A DNA stretch of 64,000 bases, taken from positions 16,466,922 through 16,530,921 of the forward strand of contig NC_092678.1 in NCBI RefSeq assembly GCF_964355755.1. The letters run 5' to 3'. Shown here piece after piece: positions 14,401 through 23,799 of the stretch. The stretch is from Antedon mediterranea (Eukaryota; Echinodermata; Crinoidea; Comatulida; Antedonidae). A program made the translations under genes and the position numbers. How positions within the stretch are numbered: position 1 is the first letter of the stretch; each line of letters opens with the position of its first letter. The notes beneath the pieces are model-generated. The model ran no database searches. It saw nothing but the letters and a program-made list of their open reading frames with translations, and was not told the origin of the DNA.

Positions 14401-17400
14401 ATGTTATTTACAAGGAAACATTGATTTTGAGTGATTTAATTGGAATCCACTACCTTTGTTAACGAGTATTGACTCGATATTGATTATATGATTTATATTT
14501 GCCTGGTAGAAATTAACATTTTTATTAATAATGGTTTGCCTATTTTTCGAAAACAATATGTCTGTACTATAGTGCAGAGATTTTGTCAAACGTGGCACTA
14601 CACTATACAGCATACTGTAAGTTGTAATACTTAAAACATATTTTATATATGACACAGTATACAGTCAGTTATCTTAATAACATAGCATACTGTAAGTTGT
14701 AATACTTAAAACATATTTTATATATGACACAGTAAACAGTCAGTAAAAACATTTTATATATGACACAGTAAACAGTCATTTATCTTGATAACATAACATC
14801 AATCATCATGCATAAACTATTTTACATGAAACATTATACTGTTAATGTAATAACTCATGATTACATAAACATCAGTGGACTATTATATAAAATAGTTATG
14901 ATCATTTTGTTTACATAATAGAATCATTTATTGTGATATAACACGAGGTGGACATAATAAACAAAATGATCAAATATCTGACACAAAAAAAATACATAAA
15001 TATATATACAACAGTGAATAATAACACATGATAAAACATATGTACTGTATATGACTGTCAGGTAATAATTGATATCATTATTACAAGAAGTCATCATATT
15101 CATATTTCTGGTGTAATAGGCCGGCTGTACTACAATATGCTCTGCTAAGCCAAGCCCACTAATAATATGATTACATAGTCTAGTAAGTAAGCTTTGGTCA
15201 GGCCCAGCAGGCTAGACTAAGTGCATTGGCCCCTAATATAGGCATAGTACTTGGTAGTACAGTATATAGTAAATACTCTTCTAGCCTTAGTATTTAGGCT
15301 AGCTAGGCTTTATTTAATTAATATTTTAATAATAATTACTAGGCTTAGGTACTAGCTAGCCTAGCTAGGCATATTTTTAGCTACAGTAGGACCAGAGTAT
15401 AGGCTATAGGACTGATGTCCTGATATGATAGGCCTCTATCATAGGCTAGAATAGTTTAGCTCTAGCTAGGCATAAACCTGTGTAGAAGACCGGTTGACTT
15501 TCTTAGCTATCTGTTAAAGTACTCTCGGTCTTTTTTAATCCATATATCTTTTACCGTATCTCAAGAAAATATTTGTCATAGAGTGTTACTTTTGGTGTCA
15601 AATTGTTTGGAATATTTCTATGTAGTCTTTTACAACTGTTTTCCCTAAAATGCTTGGAAAAAGGTTAATTTATTGGCATATTTCCCTTCAACAAGTAAAA
15701 TATACTAAAAAATCAAAGAGATGCAGGGGCGGAGTATTATGAATCAAAATCACTAGTTGTAAATCTGTCATAAAACATGTTTTAAATTGTTACAAAAAGA
15801 AAATATCTAGTCAATAAATTACAAAGTATGTCAGTAAGCTAATCAAAGTTGGTTAATTAGACAAAAAACAATTGGCAAATGCCTATGTACACGGCACATA
15901 TCCATATTGTAAACAAAAAAACAAATGTTAAGAGAGCATTAACGAATGGCGTTTAAAGTCAAGGTGTTCAGACACAACAATCACAACATTCCATGCCTGA
16001 TCATTATTTCTATATTCAGATATTCATGACAAACGCACTACAGTTTACATTGTAAAGTTGTTTTTTGTTTAGCCACCTATATCCCCAAAAGACTCGTTCA
16101 GAAGCTTTATCAAGCGGAAAGCTTATTATCTACGGCTGACATTTTTTGGTATTTTGTAAACTCGACTAATTGATAAGTCCAAGCTGCTGGACCAAAACAA
16201 CGTCGGGGAAAAGAGAGTACAGTATATGAGTGATCACGGTTGAACGATTTTGGCTGACTTGACGCGAATCAACACAGTGAAGTGTACTGAGCAATGCATG
16301 TCCAACACACGCGAACATAATGTATTGCAATTCATTGACTATTAGTTTAAATAAACACTGTTTTTTATTTAATAAAAATGTAATATCATATTTGATTGAA
16401 TTTTACAGTGTTGATATACAAAATATATTACTAAAAACCGTATTTTTAAAGTTCATACAATTACTTACTGAGGGCAGAATTTATTTACTTCGTTCGTGGC
16501 TAAAAACGATTCGTTTCGGCAATGTTTTGGACTCTATTTTGAAAACTAGAAGTCAAATTTTCCTAATTCTTTTCTTTATTTTATTATTGATACAAAATAT
16601 CAACTGACAATGCATGCATGCATCGTTATCTCTAGAATGCTGCTGATCAATGTTGAAGAAACTTAAAGACCCTTTATTTGCATACTTTCAGTAAGTTGCT
16701 TCAACATTTATCCGCAGCATTCTGCTACAGTCATCCATCATCTTTGTGTTTCTTGTTAGGTCACAAGCTACATTTTATGTACAGATAAATCCTATATATA
16801 TATGGGCATATGGCGTTAAATGTTTGTTCGTCTTATACACAGTTAAAATGTGATAAGTCTAGGCAGGTCGGGTAGATAATTCTCTTTTAAAACAAGGAAT
16901 CACCTAGTTTCATGTTTCAAAATGTATAATAAAAAAAAAATCTATTTTAAATTTAAAATTTATTTTAATTCTCACAGTATCATTATAGTCGATATCTTTC
17001 TTACATTACATTCAAGTTATACTTCTATGAACAAAAATAATTATCGTAATTTCTATAATTTTAATTAAAATATGAAAAAAATAACGTAAAAAGCACTAAT
17101 TTACTTATAATACCGAATTGGGAGAAAATCATTGTTCGTCGGTATCTGGCGTTACGCCAGTTACCGACGAACAAAGTTCTCTAAAGTACAGTACTGCATT
17201 TTAGTGGATGTTTAACAAAGAATAATTAATCTTGTGAACAAATTGTCTCTATTTAACTTTATTATATCCTGGACATAATGTAATGGAAGTTACCAACTGT
17301 CGGCGATACAGTGTAGCGATTTAATGGAAATCAGGCTTCATGACGTGCCATTATTTTTACTCAATATGCGTACATGTGGTAGATTGTATAATGCTTTAGG

Positions 17401-17785
17401 AAAAAATATGTAATACCATTATCTAGTTACCGATATATTTGATTAATTTACCGTCACCCGTGTGTGAACGAATAACAAGAACCACAGGGATAATAGAAAT
17501 GTTAATGTGTAAATACATTTTGATTATTAAAAATGTTTAGTAATGTTAAAAAACTTAATTCCGAAAACATTTTTTGTTAAATAATAACGAAGTAATTCAT
17601 ATTGAAATCGTAAAATACACAGTAGCCTACTTTGAAGGGCATAAAAGTTTTTTTCTCAATGTAGAAGCAGTTGGTGGGAGATACATTTACATCATTGGTA
17701 AATACTAAAATAATATTAATAACGTACCTTTACTTAAATGTAGAAAGGTGGAAAGAAAGAAACAGATGAATTTCCAACAGGCCAT
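2417..17785 (-). CDS. Gene A: 3'-truncated copy of the secreted YWTD-propeller/lectin gene
   Basis: Ten exons, all with GT-AG borders and matching phases: 17728-17785, 11936-12187, 9627-9789, 8691-8815, 6864-7109, 5699-5847, 5026-5094, 4555-4669, 3425-4106, 2417-2606. Together they give 2,049 bases (683 codons) without a stop. The start is the ATG at 17,785, opening a hydrophobic signal peptide (MACWKFICFF...). Exons 2-5 carry YWTD-type motifs (LYWSD, LYWTE, LYWTD, MYWSD, LYWTD). Exons 6-10 are the unrecognised beta-rich region. Exons 11-17 (lectin domain and tail) are absent: homology to B and C stops about 2,128. Reading through the exon 10 donor adds about 12 residues and then a stop. It may be a pseudogene, a short secreted form, or use 3' exons outside the window. 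Intron 1 holds a Harbinger element; introns 2 and 4 hold inverted-repeat elements. The other introns show nothing else recognisable. Confidence 0.75.
7455..7961. mobile_element. Non-autonomous DNA element with 48-bp inverted repeats (gene A intron 4)
   Basis: The ends are inverted repeats of 48 bases with 46 matches, starting GGGAGGTTTCGCAA and ending in its complement. The interior has no coding potential. Copy B has the unoccupied site near 32,578 (GTCGCTAATGTCAGG), and TAAT or TAA appears on both sides in A, so a 3-4 base target duplication is likely. I do not assign a superfamily. Confidence 0.7.
9980..10607. mobile_element. Probable MITE in gene A intron 2
   Basis: Relative to copy B (about 37,380), A has an extra 630 bases. 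The ends are related inverted repeats: AAAGCCCCATTCCCT at the left, and the complement of AAAGACCCCTTCCCT at the right. TAA/TTA borders both ends. No coding frame is seen. Part of the right interior resembles sequence near 16,890. Confidence 0.45.
13177..13343 (+). pseudogene. MADF/Myb-SANT-like DNA-binding gene fragment of the Harbinger element
   Basis: The frame beginning FDVHFLNEVREF and continuing CLYDKVIRK, then TWSEVAAKLGCT and CIQRY, has the MADF pattern: an acidic first helix, a Tyr-Asp pair, then a Trp and a Leu-Gly before a Cys and Arg-Tyr. An in-frame TAA lies between the two halves near 13,227. In Harbinger elements this protein assists the transposase in nuclear import and end binding. 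Only this domain is recognisable. Confidence 0.55.
13395..14025 (-). pseudogene. Harbinger (HARBI1-like) DDE transposase, frameshifted
   Basis: On the minus strand the order is: LATGDSQSS, then a recognition-helix-like stretch, then WNFPHVLGAADGKHV (the family signature containing a catalytic Asp), then after a frameshift near 13,740 FHSIVIMGICDAKYKFTYV and IGGYRRDND (second Asp region), and finally YNYRLSRARRTIENAYGIL (C-terminal signature). At least two frame breaks separate these blocks and the N-terminus is missing, so the copy is dead. Confidence 0.8.
14610..14795. repeat. 75-bp tandem repeat, about 2.5 copies
   Basis: Two full copies start at 14,610 and 14,685 (GCATACTGTAAGTTGTAATA), with a third partial copy sharing TATATGACACAGTAAACAGT and ending with TTGATAACATA. 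It lies inside the Harbinger insertion. Confidence 0.8.
16634..16723. other. Imperfect 90-nt hairpin
   Basis: The left arm starts AGAATGCTGC and contains AATGTTGAAG; the right arm contains CTTCAACATT and ends GCAGCATTCT. Arms of about 32 bases pair with a few scattered mismatches around a loop of about 25 bases. This is the size and shape of a microRNA precursor, but it lies inside a transposon insertion and could equally be a small foldback element. Confidence 0.5.
17132..17174. repeat. 43-bp near-perfect palindrome
   Basis: Arms of 21 bases (TTGTTCGTCGGTA... and its complement) with one mismatch meet at a single central base. It lies close to the right end of the Harbinger element and could be a subterminal hairpin or the ends of a deleted element. 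Confidence 0.7.
17728..17785 (-). CDS. Gene A exon 1, signal peptide
   Basis: The ATG is followed by 18 residues rich in Phe, Leu and Ser, then one base of the next codon and a donor GTACGT. The same exon occurs in copy B at 42,294-42,351 with 14 of 19 residues identical. Phase 1 at its end fits exon 2, which starts at phase 1 (codon GGT = Gly). This match between two copies is why I chose this start and not an in-frame Met further in. Confidence 0.75.
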
Positions 17786-17903
17786 TTTTTTAAACAATCT
17801 AACTTCACAGTCTGTTAATAAACAATGTTCAATTCAATTACGTTGTCAAAAACGAATGTGCAGCTATCACACGGTCGCAATATTATAACTAACGCTATTG
17901 TCA

Positions 17904-17911
17904 TGACGTCA
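17904..17911. promoter_or_regulatory. Palindromic CRE-like site upstream of gene A
   Basis: The 8-base palindrome TGACGTCA lies about 120 bases upstream of the gene A start codon. It is the consensus cAMP-response element bound by CREB/ATF proteins. The A and B upstream regions are alike only up to about 17,900 (42,465 in B), so B lacks this site. The sequence is seen; its activity is inference. Confidence 0.35.
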
Positions 17912-18399
17912 TTTGTTTTTCACTTTGGGCGTTGCGCGTACGATAGGCAGGCTGAGCAAAATCTATATTAAATGGTATCGTGTGAGATATTTATGCAGTT
18001 TTTATCATGTATATTGTTATTTGTAACCCTTAGGGTGAGTTTGAATTATAGTCAACAATTAATATGTTGTGCCGGGATTTGCGTGTGGAGTCTTTTTGTT
18101 GTTTCACCTTTTGAATTATATAAATTGTTTGTTTAAGCAGTTTCATATCTCTAGGCATCGCTCGTTATTATGCCGTTTGATTCGAGTCGGCGTACGTGGT
18201 CTAATTCTTTCTACTATTATTTACTTCTTTCCCTTTTCAGGGAATTTATTAGTTCAATGAATATTGACCTTTGGCCCTAATACAAACAAATAAAAAATAA
18301 CTATAACTTAAGATAATGATTTCTTCTTTCAAAAGCAAAGTAGACGTATTTTCCTAAATTATAAGTAAAGTTTGTGTTGGAAAGTAATAAACATAGCTT

Positions 18400-18960
18400 A
18401 TTAATAGAAGGAAAAACACGAATAATTCTTGGAATAAAACTTTTTCTGAATCATTATAAAATGTGCATTGCAAAATAAAATGATATTCATCCTCAATAAT
18501 GTTCTTTTTACATAATATACACGTTCTCTTATACCTTCCTACACCCTCCCATCTGCCCTTTTCAATTTCTAGCTCTAATATCCCGAAACGTAACTTAGTT
18601 AATCATTTTCTTTGTTTAAAATGAATGATTTTGGTCAAGTGATAACTAAAACATATTTCTTTTTTATAAAGAGAAAAGAGCCTTAACTTATTATGTAAAC
18701 TAAATGTTTGAATGCATTTTTGTTTTCAATATCACATAAGCGCAACTTAAATTCTCTCAAAAAATAAACCTTTACTATTAACATATTGTTGTAACCATAT
18801 ACAACCAAAACCAGTAGAAAAAAGTAAGTGTTTGACCTGTTGTGCCCAACAATTCTCATTACGGTTAACTTTTCTAAGTTGAAACTCATAACACTTAAAA
18901 ATGAATCTGTCATGATCTAAAGTAATACAGTAATATGTAACCAAAATCTTATAACTGTAA
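18400..18960 (-). pseudogene. Non-LTR retrotransposon remnant (C-terminal ORF2 region)
   Basis: Minus-strand frames give NENCWAQQVKHLLFSTGFG, then after stops LRFGILELEIEKGRW and CILCKKNIIEDEYHFILQC. The last block is the Cys-Cys-His-Cys zinc-knuckle-like motif (CxxC...HxxxxC) found after the reverse transcriptase in many invertebrate LINEs. Several stops and a frameshift are present. The reverse transcriptase core is not in the window. Confidence 0.65.
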
Positions 18961-19342
18961 CTAAACAATCCAAAGAAAGTGGTAATCTACCTAACTCAGA
19001 AGTAACAGTAATAGAGGGGGTAGTTCCAATCCAATTTTTTATATGGAGTGCCATGACTCTCTGCTGAAAGTAGACAATACGCGCATGCGCGAGAGTAGTT
19101 GGGGCGTGGTTAAGCCACGCCCATTCATGTAAATTGCCCACGTTCGTCCGGGAAAAAAAATACGCCTACGTTACATTATCTGATACATAATCCCGACTAT
19201 AGAGGGGGTAGTCTTATTATTATTTTTTATCATCAGAGATTAGATATATGTTTGGAAGTATTTATTGAATATTGTATATATTTCGTGTAATTTTGTTTGT
19301 TCTTCTTTTACAGTTGTTGAATAATACTAACAATACAAAATA
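18961..19342. other. Spacer without recognised gene
   Basis: No exon or element is recognised. A short palindrome (GGCGTGGTTAAGCCACGCC) lies near 19,104 and the phrase AGAGGGGGTAGT occurs twice, at about 19,014 and 19,201. Confidence 0.5.
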
Positions 19343-19476
19343 TTGTTCAAACTCGATTGGATAGCGACTCTAACATTCTCGGCATGGCACGGCGGAACAG
19401 CACTAGTGCCTCAATTGTACGCACGCGTACCAGAGATCAAATTGATACGCCCTCATCTTTCGGTAATTTATTCATA
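19343..19476 (-). repeat. Isolated 5' module of the tRNA-like repeat unit
   Basis: On the minus strand this matches the sequence upstream of the tRNA-like element in the 366-bp units (GATGAGGGCGTATCAATTTG through CGCCGTGCCATGCCGAGAAT and TCGCTATCCAATCGAGTT). Here it has no tRNA-like part, so the module exists independently of the tRNA. Confidence 0.6.
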
Positions 19477-19774
19477 ATTATATATAAACACACAAGTAAA
19501 TTTTAATAGTATTTTATATCCTTTAAAAAATACAGAATCAATAATTTAATAAATTTATGTTATACTGGATAAGTTTAGAGCTTAGAAAACTGTGTAAGCA
19601 ATTTGAAAATAATTAGCTACGTTAACTGCTGGTTATTTACTCAAAATTTTAGAGGAATGAAAAAGAAAACAAAGACAATTTTAAATGTGTGGATCCAGAC
19701 GTCCCGATATCGAGTACCATCAATGTCACTGGATAGTCTCAAAACACCAGTTCCTGCACGGAAATTACTTGCTT

Positions 19775-20004
19775 AAAGATATGTTGTCCCCTATATTTTT
19801 AATTTTTTGTTAAATATGCCATTTTAATAAGGTCACATAACAGTTATTCACTTTGACAAAAAACTGGATCGAAAAAGATTCCTGAAACAATGTAATTTAA
19901 TATTAACCGTTTCTTTTGTCTTTTCATAAAACTGCAAAATGGCCTTTTCAAATACTGACTTTATTATTTTTTATTTTTCAGGTTTTTGAGGGACAATACA
20001 TCTT
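19775..20004. mobile_element. TTAA-flanked MITE with AAAGATGTATTGTCCC ends, spacer copy 1
   Basis: The left end reads TTAAAGATATGTTGTCCCC; the right end is the complement of AAGATGTATTGTCCC. The family recurs in the spacer at 43,321, 43,920, 50,745 and 51,375. A TTAA target is typical of piggyBac- or Kolobok-type elements. No coding content is seen. Confidence 0.55.
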
Positions 20005-21070
20005 CAACAATATCCTTTTTGGACCTATTGTCCCATAAGGCTACAAGATTTTTCTAACTTTAAGCGTTAAGTTGATCTCCAGCATGATATCTTTTCTTTC
20101 TCCACTGTGCGCCTTCAAGTTTTTTTGTTACTCGAGAAATAACATTTTCAACGTCGGGATCAGTGGTCATGAGATGGTATTTCAAATCCACGCGTCGTCA
20201 TTGGTCAAATTATATATTTCTTTGTGTCGCGTCGTATTGGGAACATGGCTGTGTATACAAGTTATTTTGTTTGCAGCGTCCATAAAGGATTGATTGTCAG
20301 TGACGTCTAAAAACTTATTATAATATTATTGTTAGTTATACCTATCTTCATGGGCGAAATTATTAAACAACACGCCCTCAGTGTCGTTATCTGCAATTGT
20401 CGATGTAATAGTTTTATAGTGTTTGCTTACATAAACATCTACAGCTTCGTGTTTTTATAGCTATGTCAGTTTTGTTGATAAAGACTAACATATGCACGCG
20501 CATGTATGTGTATTATGTATGTACACAATAGGAAAATACGCCTACAATGACTGTTTTTTCGACAATTTTATTTATGCGTTAAATTACATTGAATCTATGA
20601 TACATTTGAAATAAACAATTTAAGTTACCTAGATACAGTGCGTAATCAATCATCATCTCTTTCAATTCACTACACCATTTTCACAATTAACAATAATAAA
20701 ATACCTATTTAAACACGGTAACTTTTTATGTTTTCGTGAACTCAAATTCGATGATTTAGAAGATAACATAGGCCGTAGCACGTTAGGTCACGGAACAAGT
20801 GACCGCCCTCAATATGTTTCTAATATGTGAACTACTGTAGGGAAGTTACTAAAATATAGGATGTGGACTTTAATAGGCCTTTTGTTTAATCCACATAATT
20901 CACATAGCCCATAGTGTTGTTGATATTTCTCAATAACAGGCAAGTTGTACAGGCAAGTTGCACTATTACAGGCTTAGTTTAGCCTTCGTCCAACTCAGAA
21001 AGCACTGAGTTTGATCTGTACTCGATCAAAGATATGCTTTATATCTACTATACTTTAGTATTCACTACAA

Positions 21071-21262
21071 TTTTTACTGAACATCATAAGACATAACGTG
21101 AAATCAAATGTAATATTTAAGCAATACGCTGGATTGTGCAAATTTTTACCGAACATCATAAGACATAACGTGAAATCAAATGTAAGATTTAAGCAATACG
21201 CTGGATTGGGCAAATTTTTACCAAACATCATAAGACATAACGTGAAATCAAATGTAAGATTA
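21071..21262. repeat. 72-bp tandem repeat, about 2.7 copies
   Basis: Copies begin at 21,071, 21,143 and 21,215 (TTTTTACYGAACATCATAAG). Because 72 is divisible by three the repeat creates spurious open frames on both strands. The matching spacer left of gene C (about 56,160) has a single degenerate copy. Confidence 0.85.
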
Positions 21263-22194
21263 CAGCGCCAGACTGAACACATATCGGACAAGATATGCCT
21301 ATCATGATTAAGAAGAATAAATTGAACATCATTGACGTTGAAAAGCGCTCTTTGCTTATAATTGATCTTCTTGCACCAGACCCCTGACCAACGTACGCGG
21401 TAACTATCAATGGTCTTTGTACGTCAAGGATACAGTCTGATAGAGATACATATTACAGTTTGATACGCGCATGCGCAATAAGTGACTTTAACTATGTAGG
21501 AATGTGTAGATTATCTTGGTTTTTAGAATAAAAGTACTTTGGTCTGCTACACTGATAACCATATTGCATTCGAATGATATACAATATTAAGCAAATTATA
21601 ATTTAGTAAAAATATTTATGCAATTACAATTTTAAACACATTTTCAGGATTTAAAAATACGAATTATTAAATGTCATTATACATAAGATAAATAACAATA
21701 GATTTACGGTAATTACAATAATAATGAATATTAAGTATGTACAGAATCTAGCTACTTATTACAATTATTCCTAATTGATATAATTCTTTATTTTTACGCA
21801 GCGCCACCAGTGGCCCGGCATTTTGTAATATGATTTTATATATGTATGAAACGTCATGCGTGACAAAACATACGGTATTATTTTATTATTATTAGGCCGA
21901 ATCGCTATTAATAGTACTACACTAGGTCGAAACATTCACAATACTTAAGAACAATCAAAAATGATTTACTCATGTGAAAACAAAATTAAATTTTTAATAA
22001 TTTATAGCAATACTTTCTGCTACGCAATGCAAATACCAAACATTTTACAATTAAAACAATTGAGTATGAATTGAAAATATTTTCTATGTACATTTTAAAG
22101 TTACATTTTCGATTGAATTTAAAAACCACAATAGGTCGGAAATCTATAGTTGCATAATATTTGCGAAAGTTGAATATGACTGAAATGTCATGAT

Positions 22195-23735
22195 TTAGCA
22201 GCAGTCTTTTTTCATTTTCAAAACTCCATTATACTTCAGGCCACTGTCATCATCTGTTGAAAAGATAGAAATGTGTTAAATGAGCACAGTAGCATAAAAC
22301 CTAATCATCATTATCACAAAAGTATATTATTGCCAGTTAATTAGTTGATTTCGTATGACCAAAAACTGGTTATTTCGTTCTATTCAATGATCAGCCCATT
22401 TTAAACATTTACGATTGTGGCACTTAAAAAAATACACTGTGGTGTAATTATTTCAGTTTTCAAACACTAAAGCAAAGACAGGTAGCTCAAGTTTGACCAA
22501 TCACAAGCGACAGTTCAGATGAGGCGTAGCTAAGTGATTGGTCAAATTACTCGCATTGGACGTACATGACAGTGAGACCTTAGTGGGAGATAAATAATGA
22601 TATAAACTCACACAGCCAGTCGTTTTCACTAGTTCCAGCCGTCTTGAAGTCCGGCAAACTTTTTGTCAAAGAGTCCCAGGCGCCTTTACTGATAAAAACC
22701 CACGTTGCACCATGATCTTTACTGCGCATGTAACTGCGCATGTCCATGTGAATGCCATAGATGAGTCCTGTGAGCTGGTCAGATCCAATGACATTGTGTA
22801 GGTTCATTGGTAGAGCTATTGAAGAATATTTACATTTTTATACATATTAAAATAATAATAGTGTAGGGATATATTTTTCATTTTAACATAAGAAAAATAT
22901 TAATATAGGCCTATGCAATGTTCTGTTTATGTGCCTTTTTTTTAAATCGAAAAAAGTGAAAAAAAAAAGAAATTCATTGTTGTGTGGTCGCTATAAGCAT
23001 TCAAGGAAAGCTGTAATGACAAAAGAAATGTAGGCACTACGCCTAACTATTCATTTTCTCCGAAAATCTCCGGGAGACAATGTCAGTGTTAGCCCTATTA
23101 CTTATCGATTTATCAAGTTGGAGATTCCTCTTGCTGTCCATATCGATGTGTATGATAACCCGTGGAAGTAAGTATGGAAGGTTTTGATATATCAGCCAGC
23201 CTCAATTTGTGCTATTATATGAGGGACATTACGTAAACAATCTTCATTGTTTTACCTTTCCAGCGTCCATCTGGTGGATTAGCTTGTACATAGCAGGACG
23301 GAACAAGCTTGTCTGATAGACGTCCAACTGAAGGGTTACAAGCAAAAATGACGTCATTATCCGGATCGTCCAACTTCTTAGTTATGACAAAACCCCGGTC
23401 ATAATAATCTGTCAAAATGATACAAACAAATCGATGAATTGTATTAAGTGAAAAATATCTTAAGTGTTGATTCTTCGACAAGTTTCTAAAAGTGAGACAG
23501 ATAAAACCATGTTAAGTAGAAACGAGTCGTGCTCGGGGATATTCGTTTAGACTAATTTAGATATGTTTCAACAGTACTGAGACATGTATTGTAGATTGAG
23601 AAGTATTCAATACTTATATATATATAAACAAATCAGGCAAAGAACATTAATTCCAAACCGCCCGGTGATATACTGAAATTTAATTAATTAATTTGAAACG
23701 ATAAAGATGAGGAAATCTGTGAGAATGAGAAAACA

Positions 23736-23799
<64 letters not shown>

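Larger units (their letters stand above)
12915..17349. mobile_element. PIF/Harbinger DNA transposon in gene A intron 1
   Basis: Copy B lacks these 4.4 kb: its intron runs from CACGACG straight into TGTGGTAGAT near 41,650. The ends of the insert are imperfect inverted repeats sharing TTTCCATTAAATCGCT and CACTGT. It contains both usual Harbinger genes, a MADF/Myb-like DNA-binding gene and a DDE transposase, both broken, in convergent orientation. Other contents are a 75-bp tandem repeat, a TAGGC-rich stretch (about 15,120-15,480), a long hairpin and a near-perfect palindrome. The large size suggests nested insertions. Confidence 0.7.

Noticed and set aside
16320-16607. 95-codon plus-strand frame
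   Set aside because: Low-complexity AT-rich sequence inside a transposon, with no recognisable motif.
21055-21307. Open frames with 24-residue repeats
   Set aside because: Produced by the 72-bp tandem repeat; no splice or start context.
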